64,000 bases of DNA, from positions 62,001 through 126,000 of the forward strand of contig JAWUWK010000062.1 of the NCBI GenBank assembly GCA_034111875.1, given 5' to 3'. The number at the start of each line of letters is the position of its first letter. Within the stretch, counting starts at the first letter, position 1. Source of the DNA: Rs1 sp034111875 (lineage in GTDB: Bacteria > Pseudomonadota > Gammaproteobacteria > Pseudomonadales > Balneatricaceae). A model generated the notes under the pieces. The model had not been told where the DNA came from and did no database searches. It was given only the letters and a program-made list of their open reading frames with translations. Both the position numbers and the translations under genes were made by a program. Shown here in pieces: positions 37,553 through 47,747 of this stretch.

Positions 37553-38008
37553 TTAAGTGCGACCAGATGACCCGAAGCCACCTTCGCCTCGCTCAGAGCT
37601 TGTAAACTCTGCCACTATGTCGAACTGTGCTCGAACCACAGGTACCAAAACTAGCTGTGCCATTCTCTCGCCGGGCTCCATAGTGAAGGTGCTGTCGCCA
37701 CGATTCCAAACTGATACAAAGAGCTGTCCTTGATAGTCAGAGTCAATTAAGCCGACGAGGTTACCTAACACAATACCGTGTTTATGACCTAGGCCGGAGC
37801 GGGGCAATATCATCGCACATAAACTGGGGTCAGCAATATGAATCGCCATTCCGGTGGGGATTAGATGAGTTTGACCGGGCTCAATTGTGAGAGGTCCATC
37901 AAGACAAGCGCGCAAATCTAAACCCGCCGAGCCCGCTGTTGCGTATTCTGGTAAAGGAAATTGAGTGCCGATACGCGCATCGAGAATTTTAACTTGTAAT
38001 TTATTCAT
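37553..38008 (-). CDS. dut: Deoxyuridine 5'-triphosphate nucleotidohydrolase (dUTPase)
   Basis: Dut hydrolyses dUTP to dUMP, keeping uracil out of DNA. The 151-residue sequence has all five trimeric dUTPase motifs: AGLDLRA, PRSGLGHKHG, GLIDSDYQGQL, GERMAQLVLVPV and the C-terminal RGEGGFGSSG. ATG at 38008 is chosen over a TTG at 38029 because it fits the family start MxKLQVKILD. It lies 67 bp after coaBC. Confidence 0.95.
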   Translation of the reverse strand: MNKLQVKILDARIGTQFPLPEYATAGSAGLDLRACLDGPLTIEPGQTHLIPTGMAIHIADPSLCAMILPRSGLGHKHGIVLGNLVGLIDSDYQGQLFVSVWNRGDSTFTMEPGERMAQLVLVPVVRAQFDIVAEFTSSERGEGGFGSSGRT

Positions 38009-38075
38009 TAATGTTAACTCTGTAATCAAGGTTGTCTAATCATTTAAAATGAGCGCCAATTAAGAGAGTGAGAAC

Positions 38076-39269
38076 TTAAGGAATTAGCTGCGCTATGTGT
38101 TCTATTAATTGCCGTGCAAGTTTACTTTTGCTGTTCTTACTAAGACTGAGTTGTTTGTTGCTACTAATTAACGTCAACGCATTCTCATTTGAATTAAAAC
38201 CAATATCACCGATACTCACATCATTTGCTGCAATAAGGTCTAAATTTTTATTGGCCAGTTTATGCTTTGCATATTCAACGACATTTTGTGTTTCTGCGGC
38301 AAAACCTACAGTGAAGGGTTTAGTGGTTAAGTTGGCAACAGTGGCGATAATGTCTGGATTTTTGATAAGTGCGAGTGACATAGTATCACTGGCATTTTTT
38401 TTCATTTTATTCTCAGCGACAGTCGCCGGCTTAAAATCTGCGACTGCAGCACAGCCAATGAAAATATCGCACTGATCGATGTCTTCTAAAACGGCGGCTA
38501 GCATGTCATCAGCGCTGTCTACCATAACCCGATGTATGCGTTCAGGGCAGGCCAAGTTTACTGGGCCGCTGATGAGTTTTACGCTGGCGCCGGCTTCGCG
38601 AGCAGCTTCAGCTATGGCGTAGCCCATTTTTCCTGAGCTGTGATTAGAAATGTAACGCACAGGGTCAATCGCTTCTCTTGTCGGACCTGCAGTGATATGC
38701 ACTGTTTTACCTGATAATAGATTATTACTGAAGAGTTCGGCTGTGCGTTGCGCAATGTTAATGGGCTCTAACATTCTTCCCGGACCGACATCACCGCAGG
38801 CCTGTTCACCTGAGTCAGGTCCCCAAAAGGTAGTGTGGATAGTCAGTTGTTGAACGTTTTTTTGAGTTTGGTGGTTGTGCCACATGGCTTGGTTCATAGC
38901 GGGAACTAAATACAAAGGGGCTTCGCTTGCTAGGCATAAGGTGGTTAATAGGTCATTAGCCAAACCGTTATTTAAGCGGGCTAAAAAGTCAGCACTGGCT
39001 GGGGCGATGACTATAATATCAGCCCATCTCGCCAATTCAATATGACCCATACCTGCCTCAGCTTCTGGGTCAAGTAACGTCGTATGCACTGGCTTACCAG
39101 AAAGTGCTTGCATGGTTAGTGGGGTAATAAATTCAATTGCCGCCGGTGTCATCACTACTATTACATCAGCCCCAGCCGTTTTATAAAGGCGGACTAATTC
39201 TGCACTTTTGTAAGCGGCTATGCCGCCAGTGATCCCTAAAATAATGCGTTTATTGGTTAGTCGTTGCAT
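38076..39269 (-). CDS. coaBC: Bifunctional CoaBC (pantothenoylcysteine synthetase/decarboxylase)
   Basis: CoaBC joins cysteine to 4'-phosphopantothenate and decarboxylates the product in coenzyme A synthesis. The 397 residues begin with the flavoprotein decarboxylase half (GITGGIAAYKSAELVR; ASADFLARLNNGLANDLL; PAMNQAMW and ACGDVGPGRM), followed by the CTP-dependent synthetase half (ITAGPTREAIDPVRYISNHSSGKMGYAIA and AAVADFKP, then KNPDII and GFAAET). It is divergent from radC across 261 bp. Confidence 0.95.
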   Translation of the reverse strand: MQRLTNKRIILGITGGIAAYKSAELVRLYKTAGADVIVVMTPAAIEFITPLTMQALSGKPVHTTLLDPEAEAGMGHIELARWADIIVIAPASADFLARLNNGLANDLLTTLCLASEAPLYLVPAMNQAMWHNHQTQKNVQQLTIHTTFWGPDSGEQACGDVGPGRMLEPINIAQRTAELFSNNLLSGKTVHITAGPTREAIDPVRYISNHSSGKMGYAIAEAAREAGASVKLISGPVNLACPERIHRVMVDSADDMLAAVLEDIDQCDIFIGCAAVADFKPATVAENKMKKNASDTMSLALIKNPDIIATVANLTTKPFTVGFAAETQNVVEYAKHKLANKNLDLIAANDVSIGDIGFNSNENALTLISSNKQLSLSKNSKSKLARQLIEHIAQLIP

Positions 39270-39530
39270 ACCTTTGAAGCCTTAATAAAACGTCATAGAA
39301 TTGGTAGTCGATAAGATACCATTATGGGTCGATTTTTCGTAGTCCAAGCCCGAAATTATTGCTTATAGAGACCTATAATCCATAAAATATTGAAGAATTT
39401 GTCGCAGTGGGTATCCCATTGCAAATGTCTATTTTGAAGTATTGAGCACATATTGATCAGTGTGTGTGAGATTGTTGTTGGGAGAGAGTATAATGCTAGC
39501 GAGTGAGTAAACTGAAGACAAGGATATGAC

Positions 39531-40205
39531 ATGCCAATTAAAGATTGGCCTAAGCAAGAGCGACCGCGCGATAAGCTGTTAACCCAAGGCGCTAAATCAC
39601 TCTCTGATGCTGAGCTACTAGCTATCTTTTTACGTACTGGCGTCAAAGGCTTGAGTGCTGTGGATTTAGCCAGGCAACTTCTCAAAGACTTTGGTGGTTT
39701 GCGACAAATATTTGAGGCGAGCCAAACGCAATTTTGTGAAAAAAAAGGCTTAGGCACCGCAAAATATGCCCAGTTACAGGCGGTGTTGGAAATGAATCGA
39801 CGTCACTTAGGGCAAATTTTGATGCAAGGCAACATCATGGAAAACCCTGAAGCGGTGGCGGATTATTTGGTCTCACAGTTAAGACATGAAAAGAGAGAAG
39901 TGTTCGCTTGTTTATTTTTGGATAATAAGCACAGGGTCTTAGGTTTTGAGGTGTTGTTTCGCGGCAGTATTAACTCGGCATCAATATACCCCAGAGAAGT
40001 CGTCAAATGTGCTCTAGGCTACAATGCGGCCGCGGTGATCTTTTCGCACAATCACCCATCGGGGGTTGCTGAGCCTTCAATGGCTGACCAACAAATAACG
40101 GCACAGCTTATAGCAGCTCTAGCATTGGTTGAAGTCAAAGTCATTGATCACATCATAATAGGGGCCAGCGCCCCCGTTTCTTTTGCCAAGTTAGGTTTAA
40201 TATGA
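39531..40205 (+). CDS. radC: RadC family JAB-domain protein
   Basis: The 224-residue protein begins with the HhH-containing UPF0758 N-terminus (IKDWPKQERPRDKLLTQGAKSLSDAELLAIFLRTG pattern) and ends with the JAMM metal motif: a Glu in REVVKCAL, HNHPSGVAEPS and the Asp of MADQQIT. Despite its name it is not established as a repair enzyme. AAGGA lies six to ten bases before the ATG. The coaBC/radC divergence followed by rpmB-rpmG is a conserved gammaproteobacterial arrangement. Confidence 0.94.
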   Translation: MPIKDWPKQERPRDKLLTQGAKSLSDAELLAIFLRTGVKGLSAVDLARQLLKDFGGLRQIFEASQTQFCEKKGLGTAKYAQLQAVLEMNRRHLGQILMQGNIMENPEAVADYLVSQLRHEKREVFACLFLDNKHRVLGFEVLFRGSINSASIYPREVVKCALGYNAAAVIFSHNHPSGVAEPSMADQQITAQLIAALALVEVKVIDHIIIGASAPVSFAKLGLI

Positions 40206-40475
40206 AAACTAGGAGTTCTGTCGGACTTAAGGCTAATCTACTTCCTCTCTAAGATCAGGCAAGCCCACAATCGCTTACTTGTCATTGAATGCGGCTTGTC
40301 GTTATTTTCTGATTAGGCTAGCTATCTTTAGTTTATATCTATACTATACGCGACTTCTATTCGAACTGGTCTGGGATTTCTGTCTAATAGTTACGGACGC
40401 TCCACCTGAAATAATCATTTAGATTATTGATAATTATCAGAATAGATGTAACTTGTTCCTAATGGAGTTTTTAAA

Positions 40476-40712
40476 ATGGCTAAAGTTTGTGTTGTTACGG
40501 GTAAGCGCCCAGTAGCAGGAAACAATGTTTCCCACTCTCAACGTAAAACGCGTCGTCGTTTTCTACCGAATCTACACTGGCACCGTTTTTGGGTAGAAAC
40601 TGAAAATCGTTTCGTTCGTCTACGTGTTTCTTCTAAAGGAATGCGCATCATCGACAAGAAAGGTATTGATACCGTTCTTCAAGAAATTCGCGCTCGTGGC
40701 GAAAAAGTTTAA
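40476..40712 (+). CDS. rpmB: 50S ribosomal protein L28
   Basis: The 78-residue protein is a standard L28: MAKVCVVTGKRPVAGNNVSHSQ, then KTRRRFLPNLHWHRFWV and GMRIIDKKGID. It lacks the Cys pairs of zinc-binding L28 forms. It is followed after 11 bp by rpmG in the usual two-gene operon. Confidence 0.98.
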   Translation: MAKVCVVTGKRPVAGNNVSHSQRKTRRRFLPNLHWHRFWVETENRFVRLRVSSKGMRIIDKKGIDTVLQEIRARGEKV

Positions 40713-40723
40713 GGGGATAGATA

Positions 40724-40894
40724 ATGGCTGCTAAAGGTAATCGTGAAAAGATTCGTCTAGTATCATCAGCTGGTACTGGTCATTTCTACACAACAGACAA
40801 AAACAAGCGGACAATGCCAGAAAAAATGGCGATCAAGAAGTTTGATCCAGTTGTACGTCAGCATGTAATGTATAAAGAAGCTAAAATCAAGTAA
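40724..40894 (+). CDS. rpmG: 50S ribosomal protein L33
   Basis: The 56-residue reading frame from ATG 40724 with AAGGGG in front encodes MAAKGNREKIRLVSSAGTG, FYTTDKNKRTMPEKM and KKFDPVVRQHVMYKEAKIK, a typical L33 without the CxxC zinc pairs. It follows rpmB directly and ends 19 bp before a strong terminator. Confidence 0.97.
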   Translation: MAAKGNREKIRLVSSAGTGHFYTTDKNKRTMPEKMAIKKFDPVVRQHVMYKEAKIK

Positions 40895-40913
40895 TCGATA
40901 AAAGCTATAAAAA

Positions 40914-40942
40914 AGCCTCCGTTTTAACTGAGGCTTTTTTTT
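40914..40942 (+). terminator. Rho-independent terminator of rpmBG
   Basis: AGCCTC (40914-40919) pairs with GAGGCT (40930-40935), giving a six-base stem with a ten-base loop, followed by eight T residues. It lies 19 bp after the rpmG stop. Confidence 0.9.
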
Positions 40943-41373
40943 GGCTGTTAGAAAGTGAGAGCGCTGCATAACTCCCCGTTTATACATTAGTCGAAAAAGT
41001 TTTAGGTTGACAGGTACACAGTGAAGAGTTGAGCGCACTTGGAGCCGATATGATGAAAGATATCTGCCATAGAGAGAAGATATAGGCCAATCAGGTGATG
41101 CTCCACTTAGATAGTAATAATGTAATCAGCATATTTAATCATTATCTTGTCTTTCTAGATTATTCAAAGATGATAATAATATCCTAGGTTTCCTGACCCT
41201 TACTCGGATCGCCTCTAATGTCATTCCTTTGATCTGTCTGTGATTTATCCGTATTTTTGGTAAGGCTTACCTCGCCTATATCTGTGACTCAAGAAGGTCC
41301 TGACAGATGTCTCTTTACTGTCTTTTCCAGATTTGGTCTTGGTCAATCCTACCATAATCAGTCAGGGCAGTTT
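40943..41373. other. Non-coding stretch before IS1380 relic
   Basis: These 431 bp contain no recognisable gene. Parts may be further decayed insertion-sequence DNA belonging to the relic that follows, but I could not align them to a protein family by eye. Confidence 0.35.
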
Positions 41374-41912
41374 TAATGCTCACATTCAAGCTTGAAAAAC
41401 CCCAAACTGAGATTCTGTCACCCATGTTGGGTTAGCCCTCGTTGTCCATTACCTCAATCAACAGACAGCCTCAGCCAAAGTCTCTGGTACTATTTCTAAG
41501 CGCCGCGGTATCGCAAATATAGATCTTATACCCACTTATCTGGGGGAATCTGTTTAGGTAAAAGCGACTTCGAAGCCGTCGAAAAATCCCGTAACGATCC
41601 ATTTTTCAAGGCGGCAATCGGCATAGTTACGCCCAATTGCGGTTTATCTCAGTCTTGAAGGTTGGTGTGTCGGCTGTGAACTAAGCCCCGCCAGCCAGTA
41701 ATCGAATAAAAAATTCCTGCGTACCCTCGATCCTTTTTACCTCGAGTACGTTGTCTCTGCGATGAGCCGATACTGGTAAGGTTGGATGGCGCTCATTATG
41801 CCATTGAGAATCGGTAATTTACAGTGTCACGCCATGGCCTACCTGACTAAATGGAATTCTCGAATGCGGTGTTTTTCAAGGCGATGATTAATAGCACTTA
41901 GGCAAAAGAGAT
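41374..41912 (+). pseudogene. IS1380-family transposase remnant
   Basis: Pieces in shifting frames match an IS1380 transposase in correct order: FKLEKPQTEI, THVGLALVVHYL, then (after a shift at about 41545) CLGKSDFEAVEKSRNDPFFKAAIGI, then VYLSLEGWCVGCELSPASQ, LVRLDGAHYAIENR and YLTKWNSR. The KSDFEAVE..RNDPFFKAA and LxRLDxxxxAIEN patterns are the family hallmarks. The DNA between the second and third pieces is shorter than in an intact gene, so an internal deletion is likely besides several frameshifts. Boundaries are approximate and no inverted ends were found. Confidence 0.7.
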
Positions 41913-42189
41913 CTAGTACTATCAGCAACTCTTGGCACCGTATGTCCTTTCTACAGTTATTTATAGGCAACAGGCAATAAGAAAACTTAGTCCATTGGTT
42001 TTAACCTGCAAGGTGTAATAGAACGGTTTGATCGATCAACTGTAAGTGGTCCGGCTGAGACAATCTGTGGTTTTTTTTGATTTTAAAGTACAGCATTAAC
42101 GTTATCCCCCGCTTGAAAGAGTAGTATCAGCAATGACTAAACTTAAATCCTCCATTGTGGCTTTAGGGTTCTTGTAAGGGACGGTTAAA

Positions 42190-43407
42190 GGCAAGAAAAA
42201 ATCTATCTTTTCGGTGCAGGTGTTGTCGGTATTTGTGGTGCATTAGCGCTACAGCAAGATGGGAAAAAAGTGATTTTGATTGATAAAATAGGGCCTTGCG
42301 CGGGAGCATCATTTGGTAATACGGGGGCTGTTTTTAATGGATCTTGCATGCCAACTGCTACCCCAGCTATCGCACTCATTGCTTTGAGAATGTTGGCAGT
42401 AAAAGGCCCACCTTCAATATATACTAAGCACTTTGCGATGACTCTCCCTTGGTTAGTGCGCTTTATGGTTCAGAGTCAGCACAAGCATTATTTACACAAT
42501 GCTCAGCATTTGGTGGCACTCACTAAGCATACTAATAAAAGCTGGCATAACTTGCTCCATGATAGCGACTGTGAGGATATGTTTAAACCCGTTGGCTGGT
42601 TGAGAATATTTGAAAAAGAGGCCAGTTTTAATGCAAATGCTAATGTTCGACAGATGATGCAGCACTCGGGTACAGCCTTTGAAAGTTTGGATAGTTCTCA
42701 AATACATGACTTAGAGCCGAAATTGTCGGCTATTTTTAAACATGGATGTTTTCAACAAGACTGTCATTTTATTACTAACCCACAACCTCTGTTGCAAAAT
42801 TTTACTCAGCACTTCGTTAGTCATGGGGGAGAATTAAAAATAGCTCAAGTACAATATATTAGTCTGCACGATCGCAAATTGTGGTTAAAAAAACCAGTGA
42901 AACATTGTTGCCTGCAAAGCTTATTCTAAGTGCAGGCGCTTGGTCTAAGCACCTAACCATATAGGCGACCTTTAATAGCGGAGCGCGGTTATCATAGGAT
43001 GCTTGCAGGTTCTTCTGGTATATCATGAGCTATCGTCAATGCAGATCGTGGTTTTGTCATCAGTGCGATGGAAACGGGGTTAAGGCTCACCAGCCAAGTA
43101 GAGCTGACCTCAGTTGATGCTGCGCCCAATTACCAGAAAATTCGCTCGTTGTTACCTTTAGTAAAACGTCTGTTACCAGCAGAGTAGAGCAGCTCAGTGA
43201 GAAACCCGTTTGGCCGGACCTAGACTTTCTCTGCCCGATTCATTACCTATTATTGTCGGCTCTGTGCATCCTAATGTTTTGTATGCTTTTGGCCATCAGC
43301 ACTTAGGGATGACATTGGGGTCTGTTACCGGGGAATTAAGTGCGGATTTAGTCGCTGATCGCCCACCTAGATTTGATCTTGATGGGTGCCGCGCAGATCT
43401 ATTCTAG
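42190..43407 (+). pseudogene. Frameshifted DadA-like FAD-dependent oxidoreductase
   Basis: Combined frames give a DadA-family D-amino-acid dehydrogenase of about 400 residues. The FAD-binding motif GAGVVGICGALALQQDGKK is at the start, ASFGNTGAVFNGSCMPTATP follows, and the C-terminal GHQHLGMTLGSVTGELSADLV and HPNVLYAFG are present. The main frame is open from about 42190 to 42929, but has no start codon (an in-frame stop precedes it and the frame shifts inside a run of A at about 42195). After 42929 at least three further frame changes occur. Natural substrates of intact relatives are D-alanine and other D-amino acids. Confidence 0.85.
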
Positions 43408-43462
43408 GGATGTTTAGTCATGTTTTGTATATAGCCCAACAGCTGCTAAGATAGCTGCTAAA

Positions 43463-43488
43463 CTCCCAAAAACTGACTGTTTTGGGAG
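43463..43488. terminator. Perfect 9-bp hairpin between converging units
   Basis: CTCCCAAAA (43463-43471) pairs with TTTTGGGAG (43480-43488) around an eight-base loop. It lies between the DadA-like relic (rightward) and ydbL (leftward) and probably ends ydbL transcription, although the T-run on either side is weak. Confidence 0.55.
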
Positions 43489-43523
43489 CTTGTCTTGCTA
43501 CAAATGGCCGCTATTACAGCGGA

Positions 43524-43859
43524 TTATTTGCGGTACCATTTTCCCGCCGGGTTTCTTAAATAATTGCCTTTAGCTGCTTTTGCGAAGAGGCGTTGAGCAA
43601 CTCGCTTGGATATAACATCAACACTCACTCCGGCTTTTACTGCCTTGCTCGTAAAGGCCATTTTGCGCTGCTGATTAATCGATGTAACTAATGCCGCCAC
43701 TGCTGAGCTAGGCGACGCTTTTACACTCGATAAATAGCCTAAGCTAGTCTCGCCAATGAGTCCCTTCGACTTTGCTTCGTCCATAGACAGTGCAAAACTT
43801 GGGCTGCTAAAAGAGATTAACAGCAATAATGTGGCAAAATATGAAACTAATTTATACAT
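43524..43859 (-). CDS. ydbL: YdbL family (DUF1318) periplasmic protein
   Basis: The 111-residue protein has a signal peptide (KLVSYFATLLLLISFSSPSFAL) and the DUF1318 domain: DEAKSKGLIGETSLGYL, INQQRKMAFTSKAVKAGVS and AKAAKGNYLRNPAGKW. It is the last gene of the ydbH-ynbE-ydbL set. In E. coli YdbL modulates the YdbH-YnbE bridge. It follows ynbE by 9 bp. Confidence 0.92.
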   Translation of the reverse strand: MYKLVSYFATLLLLISFSSPSFALSMDEAKSKGLIGETSLGYLSSVKASPSSAVAALVTSINQQRKMAFTSKAVKAGVSVDVISKRVAQRLFAKAAKGNYLRNPAGKWYRK

Positions 43860-43868
43860 GCTGTTCTC

Positions 43869-44087
43869 CTAGAAAAGTTCGCTTTTCTCGCTAAATAGAT
43901 CGTCAATTTCTTTATCAACTTTAATCAATATTTGATGCTCAATTTTTACATTAAGGTTAATCGTAATAGGCTCTGTGGGTGTTTCTATAGCTATCCTGGG
44001 AGCGCAAGAAGAGAGTAGTATTACAGCTGCCAATATCGCGCCGATACTATAGCGGTTGATATAATAGCCGCTTTGGGTTTTGTTCAT
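43869..44087 (-). CDS. ynbE: YnbE family outer-membrane lipoprotein
   Basis: The 72-residue protein has a lipoprotein signal with lipobox LLSSC, followed by APRIAIETPTEPITINLNVKIEHQILIKVDKEID, the YnbE core. In E. coli YnbE stacks on the C-terminal end of YdbH, linking it to the outer membrane. The extended N-terminus before the hydrophobic segment is slightly longer than usual, so the Met at residue 1 is tentative. It lies 268 bp after ydbH. Confidence 0.9.
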   Translation of the reverse strand: MNKTQSGYYINRYSIGAILAAVILLSSCAPRIAIETPTEPITINLNVKIEHQILIKVDKEIDDLFSEKSELF

Positions 44088-44354
44088 CGAATGTTCCTTC
44101 TGTTGATAAAAGTAACAGTAAAGATAGTTTTGTAAGATGCTAGCATGCGAGTAGGGCCAATAACAGCTTAAGATTAACAGTGCACTAATTAAGTTCCTCT
44201 CGAGCGTTAATTCGTTAAGACACAGGCAAGCTAATACCGACTAAAGTAGACTTCTTTGAGCAGACAAATAGGGTATTTGGCAGCGCTCAACACGACGCAT
44301 CGAAACACTCTGGTGCGTGTTTTGTGTAAGGTAAAACATTAATAAGTGCCCAGG

Positions 44355-47300
44355 TTATTGTGATTGTTGTATCTTGTCTTGAATTTTGTCATTGAGGTTG
44401 TTGCTAAATTGTAATGTTTTTAAAAGTTGTAATACGTTTTCTTCAATATTAATAGAAAAATCGATTGGCTGTCCCCGCTGCCAATCTGGATTGTTACCGG
44501 ATAATTTGTTTTTGAGTAATAAATCTCCACTGGGCTGGTAGCTGACGCCAATAGACAGTAGCTTGTATTGAAAGTTTTCAAGCACTTTTAACGCAATCTC
44601 TAGGCCGGCATTGGATGCTGCCAGTGCTTTTACCTTGGCGTTAGCTGAGTAGCGAATGTAACCATTGTCTGTACTGGTTATTTTACCGTCGTTTATCCAT
44701 AGCTGTTGACCGTCAAACCTGAAAGGTAATTTACCTGCTAAGGTGCCTTTACCGGTTAGACTAGGTTGCTGCTCTAGAGCGAGCACGTTATTGAGTGGTA
44801 ATTCAGAAAAAACTAAAACAGAGTTACCCTGTAAAACGGCGAAGGGCGAATTAAGTTGTTTAAGTGACACTTTAGCTTCTAGTATATTGGCTTTTAGGTC
44901 ACGCAGCGTAAATGAGCGATTAGCGGCAAGTAAATTAGATAAATTGAAACTGGCGCTAATATTGTTAATTGGAATCGTGCTCTGAACTTTACCAATACTA
45001 ATCCTGCCACTTTGGCTTAGTTTTTTATTGTTATATATATTTTGACTCACGATATTTATGTCATCAAGTAAAATATCTTCTTGCGCTAAATTCAATAGGG
45101 TTATTTTATGATTTACCTCGGCCTTAATGTCGCCTTTTCTCATCTTAAAATCACCTGTTTGTGAATAGCTGCCTGAGAGAACTTTTAAAGTGGCTGGCCA
45201 AGGTAAGTCCAAAGTCTGCACAACGTCTTGGGCATGTTCATCTAAGGCGATATCCGAGAGAATCCAGTGGCCGTTTATTTTTTTGAAGTTATTACTCGCC
45301 TCTAACTTAGCCGTGATTGATAGCGGTAAGCGTTTGCTGCTGACGTTAAGTTGGCCGCGATAACGCTGCTGGATTAAGGAGTGCCTAGCGCTAATATTGA
45401 TATTTTTAAGCAGTGGGTTGGTGGCGAGCGTCAAGTGCCGTAACTTGCTGGTGGCAATAATGTGTAAAGGTGATAGTTGAACTTTATTTAGATTCACACT
45501 CAATCTTTGATACGCTACTTGTTGTTTACCTAAGTGTAAGGCGCTACCTGTTATAGCGACGTTGAAAGGAGCAATTTTAGCCATTTCCAGTAAAGACTTT
45601 TCTGAGAGATCAGTTAGTGGAAGTTCTACTTTGATAGAGTTGCTGGTATTTAATGTAAGCTCCTTTGTGCGCAATTGTGGCGTGCGTATTCCATAGAGTT
45701 CAAGTTGCAGTGTTTCGTCGATCTCTAAATATACCTGTTGCTTGGCAATCTCTATACTTCCATTCGCCCGGGTCTTGAGCGATTTGAAAGGCAAGTTTTT
45801 TGCGTTGAAAATGGCCTCTTTAATATTGAAGCTGACTTTAACCTCTGTGTTTGGATAGCCAAATTTGGAAACGGCGAGGGATATTTTTTTGTGTACTAGC
45901 TCACCTTTGGGACTTTGCCAACGTGTCGGTAATAGAGCTATAGAGAAAGGCTCGATTGATAGGCTTTTATCGTTAAAAGTATAAGCAACTTTTAACTGAC
46001 TTTGCGTTACCAGCTTGATTTGTTCGACTGCAAGCTTTTCAGTTTGAATATTAGCTAGCATTATTTGAGTAGTATCATTTACGCTTGCTGTTATAGAGAG
46101 GAGGTTGATCTGTACTTCGCCTTCCAAATTGGCTGATAACTCTTGGAAGGGAAGTGGTGTTTGCTGCCTATTTGGCGTAAAAGCTAAATCGTTTATTTTA
46201 TAACCTATACTGAGTCGCTTTGCTGGCCAATCGATTTTGCTCAAATTTAGTTTAATCAGTGCATGGTTGATACTGCCGAGTTGGCTATTGAGCTGTTGTG
46301 TCTGAATGTCGAGTTTCAAATCATCGATTACCAGCGTGCTAAGGGGGCGGGCAGACTTTAAGTCTAAACTGCTGCTAAACGCAGAGGCAAGTTTTATATT
46401 AATAAAATCAGCGCTGATATGTGAGGTGTTAAGCTGATTAAATTCGATTTTGCTATCTGGCCCTAAGCGGACACTCAGTCGCTGGTTTTTCCAGTTTATA
46501 ACGCCGTTACTTTTAAGCTTCGCATTATCGGCATTGATGCCTTTCACTGTGGCTAAGTGCTGTTGCTCTAACTCAATATCAAAGCGGCTTTCTAGAGAGA
46601 GCCGAGACAGGCTTTTAGCCGCTGACTGGAATTGCATTGGTACCTTTATCCGATGATTAAGTTTGATGATACCTTTTAAGTGCTTAAGCTGTTCTAAGTA
46701 GTGGACAACATTTTGTCCTATCAACACGGACCCAGTCGCAAAACCCTCAAGATTGAGTGTTTGTTCGATGAGAATATCTAAGTCGCTGCCCTGCTTTAAA
46801 ATGCTACCGGTTAACTCCATTATAGTCGCAGTAGTCGCAGACAAGGTTGGAGCTAACAGAGTCATTTTAAGGTGGAGTTGGTCGTTTTTTTGCACTTTGA
46901 TTACAGAGGCTGACTTTTTCTTTTGGTTTTCAAAGTAGTCAAAATAGAGTGCTGCCTCATCAGCTGTCATCTGAAACTTACCTTGCACACTGATGCTGTT
47001 CTGCTGATTAAGAAAATATCTAATATTCAGTTGTTCAACTTGTAATTCTTGTAAAGGGATTTTTTTGAACACAGCGCTGGGTAATAAAGACCCTAAATTT
47101 AAATTTGAGGGCGTAGTTTTTGATGGTGAATTAAGATTAGCTTTAGTTACATTTACCGCTAGTGAGCCTATTTTTATACTTTGGATTTTTTGTAGCAATA
47201 ATAAGTCTAATAAACGGTATTGGATGCTGATTTCTTTTAGCAACAGATTGTGATTATGCTCAGGGGTTCGAATCTCTAGCTGGGCAGATTTTATCAACAT

Positions 47301-47471
47301 AGAATGATGATTGGGTCGTGCGATGATAGTCTGACTGACAATGCCCAATTTAGCCAATTGCCAGTGCAATACTTGATTCAGCAGCAGGGGGCTTAATAGG
47401 TAAAGAGTGCCTAACAGTCCGATAGGCACGATGAGAGCTAACAGTAGTTTTTTAGAGGTTTTTTTGATCAT
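44355..47471 (-). CDS. ydbH: YdbH-like intermembrane phospholipid transport protein
   Basis: This 1038-residue protein has one N-terminal membrane helix (LLLALIVPIGLLGTLYLLSPLLL) and then a very long beta-rich periplasmic part, with the AsmA-like/YdbH dicarboxylate signature near the end (GTLAGKLPFRFDGQQLWINDGKITS, then YQPSGDLLLKNKLSGNNPDWQRGQPIDF). E. coli YdbH, with YhdP and TamB, forms hydrophobic channels carrying phospholipids to the outer membrane. E. coli YdbH is about 880 residues, so this one is longer. YnbE and YdbL follow downstream. Confidence 0.88.
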   Translation of the reverse strand: MIKKTSKKLLLALIVPIGLLGTLYLLSPLLLNQVLHWQLAKLGIVSQTIIARPNHHSMLIKSAQLEIRTPEHNHNLLLKEISIQYRLLDLLLLQKIQSIKIGSLAVNVTKANLNSPSKTTPSNLNLGSLLPSAVFKKIPLQELQVEQLNIRYFLNQQNSISVQGKFQMTADEAALYFDYFENQKKKSASVIKVQKNDQLHLKMTLLAPTLSATTATIMELTGSILKQGSDLDILIEQTLNLEGFATGSVLIGQNVVHYLEQLKHLKGIIKLNHRIKVPMQFQSAAKSLSRLSLESRFDIELEQQHLATVKGINADNAKLKSNGVINWKNQRLSVRLGPDSKIEFNQLNTSHISADFINIKLASAFSSSLDLKSARPLSTLVIDDLKLDIQTQQLNSQLGSINHALIKLNLSKIDWPAKRLSIGYKINDLAFTPNRQQTPLPFQELSANLEGEVQINLLSITASVNDTTQIMLANIQTEKLAVEQIKLVTQSQLKVAYTFNDKSLSIEPFSIALLPTRWQSPKGELVHKKISLAVSKFGYPNTEVKVSFNIKEAIFNAKNLPFKSLKTRANGSIEIAKQQVYLEIDETLQLELYGIRTPQLRTKELTLNTSNSIKVELPLTDLSEKSLLEMAKIAPFNVAITGSALHLGKQQVAYQRLSVNLNKVQLSPLHIIATSKLRHLTLATNPLLKNINISARHSLIQQRYRGQLNVSSKRLPLSITAKLEASNNFKKINGHWILSDIALDEHAQDVVQTLDLPWPATLKVLSGSYSQTGDFKMRKGDIKAEVNHKITLLNLAQEDILLDDINIVSQNIYNNKKLSQSGRISIGKVQSTIPINNISASFNLSNLLAANRSFTLRDLKANILEAKVSLKQLNSPFAVLQGNSVLVFSELPLNNVLALEQQPSLTGKGTLAGKLPFRFDGQQLWINDGKITSTDNGYIRYSANAKVKALAASNAGLEIALKVLENFQYKLLSIGVSYQPSGDLLLKNKLSGNNPDWQRGQPIDFSINIEENVLQLLKTLQFSNNLNDKIQDKIQQSQ

Positions 47472-47747
47472 GCTCTCATCATAGTTTTTTGAACGAAGTT
47501 ATAATAGAGGTATGCTGCATTCAATGGCAGTTGGCTAAAAATAGTTTTCATCCACAACATTAATGCCTACTGCGAAAACTTATCTTCTGCGAACTGTTAA
47601 CGTTAAGCCCGACAGACTCCTAGTTACGATCTTGTTTAAGCATGAAAGCTAGATAATAAATATCATGCTGTTAATATATCGCACGATTTAAGGCGAGTGT
47701 AGAAACCATAGCGCTTTAGTGTGTACATTTTTATTAGAGGTATTACC

